A stretch of DNA of 64,000 nt from Streptomyces sp. NBC_01275. GTDB lineage: Bacteria; Actinomycetota; Actinomycetes; Streptomycetales; Streptomycetaceae. The stretch lies in contig NZ_JAPEOZ010000001.1 in assembly GCF_026340655.1 (NCBI RefSeq), positions 4,092,001 to 4,156,000 of the forward strand, read 5' to 3'. Positions 59,137 to 64,000 of the stretch are shown one piece after another. The position numbers were made by a program, and so were the translations under genes. The stretch's first letter is position 1; every line of letters begins with the position of its first letter. The notes beneath the pieces were generated by a model, which worked only from the letters and a program-made list of their open reading frames with translations, was not told the DNA's origin and did no database searches.

Positions 59137-59452
59137 CGAGACGCCGCCCGCACCTGACTCCGGCGACTCGTCGGCTCCCCGACTGCCCGCTGGCCGTACA
59201 CCGACGGGCGCCTTCCGTCACGGGTGATCAAGCCGACCGCCGGAGCCGCGTGTGATCGCGTGTGAACGCGTGTTATGTCTCGATCTGCAGGTTCGGCAGC
59301 GGCATGCCCATGCCCATGCCCATGCCCAAGGTAGGTAACGAGCGCCGAGTTCGGCCATGAGGCGTCTTGAGGGAACTCGCGGGGGGCGAGCGGCGAAGGA
59401 GGGGTGAAAGCCCAGACTTCGAAGCTTGTTCCCTTGAACGAGAGGAGCCCCG
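59137..59452. other. Non-coding gap with CCCATG repeats
   Basis: No gene is supported. At about 59,302-59,330 GCATGCCCATGCCCATGCCC is a hexamer slippage tract. The 3' part must carry the promoter of the sigma-factor gene; I cannot point to its boxes. Confidence 0.5.
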
Positions 59453-60070
59453 ATGACCGCCGAGCCAGGCGTCCGCGCGGGGGCGGAGAGTGATGCCTCG
59501 GTGATTGCGCGGTCCCGGGATGAGCCCGAGGCATTCGCCGTGCTCTTCGACCGGTACGCGGATGCGGTGCACCGCTATCTGGCCCGCAGGCTCGGTGGCG
59601 AGCCGGCCGAAGACCTCGTGGCAGAGACCTTCACCACCGCCTTCCAGCAGCGGCACCGGTACGACCCTTTGCGGGCCACGGGTGAGGGCGCCCGGCCCTG
59701 GCTGTTCGGCATAGCGACCAACCTGGTCGGCCGGCACCGGCGGGCCGAGGCCCGCCGCTTCAAAGCTCTGGCCCGCATCCCGACGCCAGCCGATCACGAG
59801 GAGCCGCTGGCCGACCGTGCTGCGGCCCGGGTGGGGGCGCAAGCCGTGGGCCGCGAGCTGGCAGCGGCACTGGCTGCACTGTCCGCGCGGCACCGGGACG
59901 TGCTGCTGCTGGTGGCGTGGGGCGGTCTCGGCTACGAGGAGGTGGCCCAGGCCCTCGGTGTCCCCATCGGCACGGTGAGATCACGGCTGTACAGGGCCCG
60001 CGGCAAGCTGCGTGAAGCGTTGGGCGGATCCGATCCGACGACACTGCGAGAGGTACCCGGCCATGACTGA
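59453..60070 (+). CDS. ECF-type RNA polymerase sigma factor
   Basis: A 205-residue sigma factor: region 2 at about 27-100 (FAVLFDRYADAVHRYLARR, AEDLVAETFTTAFQ, PWLFGIATNLV) and region 4 at about 135-190 (ALSARHRDVLLLVAWGGLGYEEVAQALGVPIGTVRSRL). GAGGAG precedes ATG 59,453. It overlaps by 8 bases the CU044_5270-type gene, its usual partner, which probably acts as or with the anti-sigma factor. Confidence 0.93.
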   Translation: MTAEPGVRAGAESDASVIARSRDEPEAFAVLFDRYADAVHRYLARRLGGEPAEDLVAETFTTAFQQRHRYDPLRATGEGARPWLFGIATNLVGRHRRAEARRFKALARIPTPADHEEPLADRAAARVGAQAVGRELAAALAALSARHRDVLLLVAWGGLGYEEVAQALGVPIGTVRSRLYRARGKLREALGGSDPTTLREVPGHD

Positions 60071-61046
60071 CGAACTAGAACTCCTGCGAGACTGGGACGC
60101 GGACGCGGCCCCGCTCACCGAATCGGCCCGAGCGAGGGCCCGCCACCGACTGCTCAACACGATGGCGCGCGCGCAGCGGCACCCCGACGCTGCCCCCGGC
60201 CGCCGCCACGTACTGCGCTTTGCGGCAGCCGGGGCGGTTGCTGTGGCGGTGACGGGAACGGCGGTTCTGATCACTGAGGGCGGCGCCGACGAGGGCGATC
60301 GCGCCGACCGCGCCGACCGCGTATCGGGCACGGCGACCCCGCGGATGAGCAACGTCAGCGCCGTGACAGTACTGAACGGGGCGGCGGTGTACACGGGCAG
60401 GCACGAGAAGACCGTGGCTCCGCGCGACGACCAGTTCATCTACTCGAAGCGAATCATCAAGGAGACCGAGCGCAGGACCGGTGCGGTCAAGACCTACGAG
60501 GACGTGAACTGGGACTCGGTGGACGGCTCCAAGCGCTCCCTGACCATGGAACTCGGCCGGGTGATCTGGGAAGAGCCCATGAAGAAGGGCGAGAGTGTGT
60601 GGCCGCCTCGGGAATGGAGCGAGCTGAAGAAGCTGCCCACCGACCCGCGACAGCTCATCCCGCGCATCGGCCTCGGAACCTCCAGCATGCCGATCAGCGA
60701 CTTCACCGCACAAGAATGGTTCAACGCCTACTTCATGCTCGGTGAGCTCCTGAAGTGGCCGGTGCTGCCCCAGGGACTGCGCCCCGCCGCGTACAAGGCG
60801 CTGGCCCTGGTGCCAGGGGTCAAGGCGGTTCCGGGGGTGAAGGACTCCGCCGGGCGCACGGGCGTGGGGATCTCCTACCCCGAGAGTCCGTTCGCCAAGG
60901 GCAAGTACCTCATCTTCGACCCGGAATCCTACGAGTTCCTGGGCTTCCGGGACGAGCGGACTTCGGCGTCCGGCGACAAGACGTACATCCAGGTATCGCA
61001 CGTGGTGGACTGGGCGATCGTCGACCGACTGAAGCAGCTCCCCTAG
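60063..61046 (+). CDS. CU044_5270 family protein (putative anti-sigma partner)
   Basis: A 327-residue protein. The N-terminal cytoplasmic segment (LLRDWDADAAPLTESARARARHRLL) is followed by one membrane span (about 50-71, FAAAGAVAVAVTGTAVLIT) and an extracytoplasmic domain (90-327) with YIQVSHVVDWAIVDRL at the end. The layout and the overlap with the ECF sigma gene match the CU044_5270 family, thought to be membrane-bound sigma regulators. The outer domain may sense envelope signals. Confidence 0.88.
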   Translation: MTDELELLRDWDADAAPLTESARARARHRLLNTMARAQRHPDAAPGRRHVLRFAAAGAVAVAVTGTAVLITEGGADEGDRADRADRVSGTATPRMSNVSAVTVLNGAAVYTGRHEKTVAPRDDQFIYSKRIIKETERRTGAVKTYEDVNWDSVDGSKRSLTMELGRVIWEEPMKKGESVWPPREWSELKKLPTDPRQLIPRIGLGTSSMPISDFTAQEWFNAYFMLGELLKWPVLPQGLRPAAYKALALVPGVKAVPGVKDSAGRTGVGISYPESPFAKGKYLIFDPESYEFLGFRDERTSASGDKTYIQVSHVVDWAIVDRLKQLP

Positions 61047-61357
61047 TGGGTGTTGGCCGCGGAGACTCCGACGCGTAGGGGCAGTCCGTTCGCGTCGGAC
61101 AGGACGTGCATCCCGGAACCGGGCCTACCTCGGTCCACGGGGCTCGGGCCTGCAAGTTCGCCCCTTTTTCAGCGCGGATGTGTGCGGGGTCGAGGACCGC
61201 GCGGGAGAGGTCGACCAGTCCCCGTTCGTCCAGGAGCTGGAGAACCCTCTGATGCGGTCGCCCCTTGACCAACAAGTAGATGATCGCGGCGAAGACCGCC
61301 TCGTCATCAATGTTTGCGACCCCGCCGCCTTGCTGCCTGCCCGTGCCGAGGAGTCCA
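61047..61357 (-). pseudogene. IS5-family transposase relic
   Basis: Read leftward: DDEAVFAAIIYLLV, LDPAHIRAEKG, then after a frameshift VDRGRPGSGMHVLSDANGLP. These are the hallmarks of IS5-type (IS1647/IS112-like) transposases, but the N- and C-terminal parts and several stretches are missing. It lies directly after the CU044_5270 gene. No terminal inverted repeats were identified. Confidence 0.75.
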
Positions 61358-62212
61358 TCAGCCCTGGGAGCCCAGGTAGTAGGGCCGGTTGTGGGCGGCC
61401 ACCGGGGGTGACTGGTAGGTCCAGGCGCCGACGGCGCGGGTGTCACCGAGCAGCTGGTGGAGGTCGCGACCGAGGTCGTTGTCGTGGGCATGGACAGTCA
61501 GGCGTACGCGGTCGGTGTGGTGCGGGGCGCTCAGGTCGTACCAGCGATAGGGCTGGTAGACGTTCATGGGTCCCGCGAGGGCCCGGCCGTCGGTGTCGGT
61601 GCCGTAGCCGGTGATGGGGGTGTTGTTGGCGGGAGTGGCCGCCAGGCCGTCCAACTCGGCTGTGAGGGAGATTAGTTGTGTGTCCTCACGCAGCAGGGTG
61701 TCGTCCCGCGCCACCTCGGCCGCCTTGCAGTGCACGGTCCAGGTCTCGCCCGCCGGACCGTTCAGGGACGGCAGGTCGACCTCGAACCAGCCCGGGTACT
61801 TCGGCTCGGCGTACAGCTCGCGTCCGGCCGTGATGGCGTACGGGTTGTCGCACACGACGTGGATGCGGGCGATGCCGAGGAGCTTCGTCTGGTCCCAGCC
61901 CTGCGCGTACTGCGCGTAGGTCAGCTCGGGGATGCGGTCCGCCTGGGCGGTGGGGAAGGCGACGACGTTGTACTCGATCTCCTGGGTGACGCCCCCGCCG
62001 AACGCGTACTGCGCGAAGTAGAGCTGGTAGTTGAGCGAGACCAGGGCCCGGCCGTCGAAAGTGGCGGCGGTCAGGGCGGGGTGATGCTTGGCGAGCAGGT
62101 CCCGGACCGGTCCCGCCTCGGTGAGCCAGTCGATGCCGACGTTGTGCAACGCACCGTAGTGGAAGGGGAGTTGGAAGGGCTCGGCGACGGGCGGCAGGGG
62201 CAGCGGGCTCAT
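61358..62212 (-). CDS. Acetoacetate decarboxylase-like family protein
   Basis: A 284-residue protein. GRELYAEPKYPGWFEVDLP matches the core of the acetoacetate decarboxylase-like fold (Pro-Lys after Glu), with ALVSLNYQLYFAQYAFGGGV and YTYAQYAQ-like stretches before it. Whether it keeps the Schiff-base lysine is unclear. It is 28 bases from the GMC oxidoreductase and in the same direction, so the two probably act on the same small substrate. Its product is unknown. Confidence 0.65.
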   Translation of the reverse strand: MSPLPLPPVAEPFQLPFHYGALHNVGIDWLTEAGPVRDLLAKHHPALTAATFDGRALVSLNYQLYFAQYAFGGGVTQEIEYNVVAFPTAQADRIPELTYAQYAQGWDQTKLLGIARIHVVCDNPYAITAGRELYAEPKYPGWFEVDLPSLNGPAGETWTVHCKAAEVARDDTLLREDTQLISLTAELDGLAATPANNTPITGYGTDTDGRALAGPMNVYQPYRWYDLSAPHHTDRVRLTVHAHDNDLGRDLHQLLGDTRAVGAWTYQSPPVAAHNRPYYLGSQG

Positions 62213-62240
62213 GCGGGCACTCCTGGGGTACGTGGGGCAC

Positions 62241-64000
62241 TCATGCGGGAACGTCTGGGGTGAGGGCGGCGGGGCGGTCCCGTTCGGCGAGGTCGGCCTC
62301 GATGCGCTGGGCGCTGCGCAGGGCGAGGGCGGCCATGGTCAGAGTCGGGTTGGACGTGGCGACGGAGGGCATGCTGCCGCAGCCCACGGCGTACAGGCCG
62401 GGGTGGTCCCAGCACCGCTGCCATGAGTCGACCACCGAGACTCCCGGGGAGTCGCCCATGATGTGAGTGCCGGCGGCGTGGCCGGCGCCGCGATAGCCGT
62501 AGAGGCGGCCCTTGCGCTCGAAGCGGCCGGGCCACGCCGCCGCGGGCTCGTAGTCGGTGTGGTCCTCGGCGCCGAGCAGGGCGAAGATCTGGTCGGACAC
62601 GCGCTTGGCGGCGGCCATGCCGTCCTTGACGTGGTCCGACAGATCGTAGGTGACCTGGGGGCGGGGCAGGCCGAGCTGGTCGCGTGCGTGCGGGTGGAGG
62701 GTGACGCGGTTGGCGGGATCGGCGCCCTGCTCCATCTCGAACTGCAGGGCGAACTGGCGGCGTACCCGGTCCCCGACGGCGCGCCGCAGATCGGCTCCGA
62801 ACAGGCCCTCTTCGTGGAGGAGTTGGGCTACATCGCCGTCCACCGAGCCCTTGGCCCACGCCCACCCCCAGTTGCCGACCTCGATGCGAAAGGGCGCCCG
62901 CGTGCGCCGTTCAGGCCCGGCACGGAAACCCTCGAAGCCCGAGGTGGACCCGGGCCCGCGATAGGGGTCGACCGCTTCCGGCATGAGGCCCCAGGTGAGC
63001 AGCACCGGGTGATCCATCAGGTTGCGGCCGACCTGACCGCTGCGGGTGGCGAGCCGGGACAGGAGCAGCAGTCGGGCGTTCTCGATGGCGTGCGCGGCGA
63101 GCACGACGACGGCGGCGTGCACCCTCGTGGCCTGACCGTCGTACGAGAGGTACTCCACGCCCGTGGCGCGCCCGTTCCCGTCGACGAGCACACGGCTGAC
63201 CACGGCCCGGTCCACGAGCGTGACCGAACTCCCCCATTGTCCTTGCGTCTTGAGCGGGGTGTACTTCGCGTACGAGGGGCAGTGCGGGATGCACGTCGCG
63301 TTGCCCACGCACCGGTTGGCTGGGTCGGGCCGCCCCTGGGCGCCGCGCGGAACATAGCCGCGCCCGCCGTCATAGCCCGGGTCCGGCACGCTGTTACGGG
63401 CCTGCGGGGTGCCGACCAACCGCAGTTCGACCTCGCCCAGGGCCACCGGGTCCTTGATGTGCCGTCCGTCAAGGCTCGCCGCGAGGAGGCGGTCCAGGCG
63501 GCTGGCGGGCAGGGCCCGCATGGGGAAGGTGTAGCCGTCGGGGAAACCGAGCCCTACGTGCGCGCGCTGCTCGTAGGTGTCGGCGGCCACCCCCAACTCC
63601 CCTTCCGCCGCCCGGTAATGGGGCTCCAGGTCGTCATAGGTGAGCGGCCAGCGGCGCCCGTACCCGAAGGCTTCGGTGTCAAAGTCCTCCGGCAGCATGC
63701 GCGGGGCGAGGCCGGTCCAGACGTTGCCGGTGCCGCCGTTGGCCCTGACGTAGCCGCTGGCGTACGGGAGCGGGCCGTCCTGCAACAAATGGCCGGCCGC
63801 GCGGAATCCCGGGTCGCCGTCCGCGCCCGTCAGGTCGGTGACCTCGGGCCAGTCGGCGGCGGGGTGGGACCGGTGGGCGGAGCCCGGCACCTTCGCGGAT
63901 GCCGTGGCGTACCGGTCGAGGGCCTCACGGTGGCCTCGCGCGGGGTCGGTGGCGCGCTCCCCGGCCTCCAGGACCAGGACACGGCGACCCCGGCGGCTCA
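62241..64000 (-). CDS. GMC-family oxidoreductase (5' end beyond window)
   Basis: At least 586 residues; the N-terminal FAD dinucleotide fold lies past the right edge, where only SRRGRRVLVLEAGE is visible. The rest is intact: GYVRANGGTGNVWTGLAPR, NRCVGNATCIPHCPSYAKY (a Cys-rich loop), VVLAAHAIENARLLLLS, GRNLMDHPVLLTW and the C-terminal GTHIMGDSPGVSVVD...NPTLTMAALALR. It oxidises an alcohol or polyol-like substrate with FAD. The Cys-rich loop recalls the GMC subgroup that includes gluconate/sorbitol dehydrogenase-type enzymes. Confidence 0.9.
   Translation of the reverse strand, partial: SRRGRRVLVLEAGERATDPARGHREALDRYATASAKVPGSAHRSHPAADWPEVTDLTGADGDPGFRAAGHLLQDGPLPYASGYVRANGGTGNVWTGLAPRMLPEDFDTEAFGYGRRWPLTYDDLEPHYRAAEGELGVAADTYEQRAHVGLGFPDGYTFPMRALPASRLDRLLAASLDGRHIKDPVALGEVELRLVGTPQARNSVPDPGYDGGRGYVPRGAQGRPDPANRCVGNATCIPHCPSYAKYTPLKTQGQWGSSVTLVDRAVVSRVLVDGNGRATGVEYLSYDGQATRVHAAVVVLAAHAIENARLLLLSRLATRSGQVGRNLMDHPVLLTWGLMPEAVDPYRGPGSTSGFEGFRAGPERRTRAPFRIEVGNWGWAWAKGSVDGDVAQLLHEEGLFGADLRRAVGDRVRRQFALQFEMEQGADPANRVTLHPHARDQLGLPRPQVTYDLSDHVKDGMAAAKRVSDQIFALLGAEDHTDYEPAAAWPGRFERKGRLYGYRGAGHAAGTHIMGDSPGVSVVDSWQRCWDHPGLYAVGCGSMPSVATSNPTLTMAALALRSAQRIEADLAERDRPAALTPDVPA

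Noticed and set aside
52714..59140. Integrated mobile element with att sites at tRNA-Arg
   Set aside because: No integrase, excisionase or replication gene was recognised, and I found no second copy of the tRNA 3' end in the window, so the boundaries cannot be drawn.

Overview
The window is GC-rich (about 70% or more), with GTG/TTG starts, ATGA/GTGA stop-start overlaps and families typical of Streptomyces (CU044_5270 protein behind an ECF sigma factor, XRE/TPR and XRE/MmyB regulators, CBM/ricin-tailed secreted glycosidases). I read it as a Streptomyces chromosome fragment. All calls come from reading the sequence; no database search was run.

Region 1 (about 1-37,000) is a non-ribosomal peptide cluster that I do not recognise as a described one. 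A minus-strand operon runs from an MbtH-like protein (25,687) through a DUF885 metallopeptidase, a SUMF1/PvdO-type protein, an SbnA-like enzyme, a P450, three NRPSs and a membrane-anchored penicillin-acylase-family hydrolase (2,136). The assembly line reads FAAL-ACP-C-A-PCP-C / A-PCP-C-PCP / C-A-PCP-C-PCP-C. It starts with a fatty-acyl-AMP ligase, has two modules with no adenylation domain, ends in a condensation domain and has no thioesterase domain. Two A domains have nearly identical, acidic diamino-acid-type pockets; SbnA/SbnB (2,3-diaminopropionate) and a diaminobutyrate-type aminotransferase lie in the cluster. A plus-strand half (26,208-36,946) adds a JmjC/cupin oxygenase, the aminotransferase, an MFS exporter, a type II thioesterase, an ornithine N5-oxygenase, a fusion of a piperazate-synthase-like (KtzT/PaiB fold) domain with a free-standing A domain of proline-type pocket, two stand-alone carrier proteins and a small thioesterase-like protein. 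A KAS III-like acyltransferase (minus strand) and a second P450 (37,608) complete it. The simplest model is a lipid-capped peptide carrying diamino acids and piperazic acid, with piperazate made, activated and delivered in trans, and the lipid later removed outside the membrane by the acylase. Its parts resemble pyoverdine maturation (FAAL start, Dab aminotransferase, Orn N-oxygenase, PvdO-like, PvdQ-like).

Region 2 (about 39,000-50,100): an amidinohydrolase-like gene, then a LacI regulator with a promoter and three CGAACCGGTTCG-type operators, a sugar ABC importer, a cytosolic (alpha/alpha)6 glycosidase and a large secreted multi-CBM glycosidase. This is a self-contained carbohydrate uptake locus.

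Region 3 (about 50,100-59,140) is decayed and mobile-looking: relics of an aldo/keto reductase and two SDRs around an XRE/MmyB regulator, a tRNA-Arg(CCT) with a long palindrome behind it, then a kinase-like / frameshifted hypothetical / small proteins / XRE-TPR / NUDIX group, a truncated OLD-type nuclease butted against a truncated antitoxin, and a PIN toxin.

Region 4 (59,450-64,000): ECF sigma factor with a CU044_5270 partner, an IS5-type transposase relic, an acetoacetate-decarboxylase-like protein and a GMC oxidoreductase running off the right edge. Short tandem repeats occupy an unusual share of the gene gaps between 1 and 42,000.
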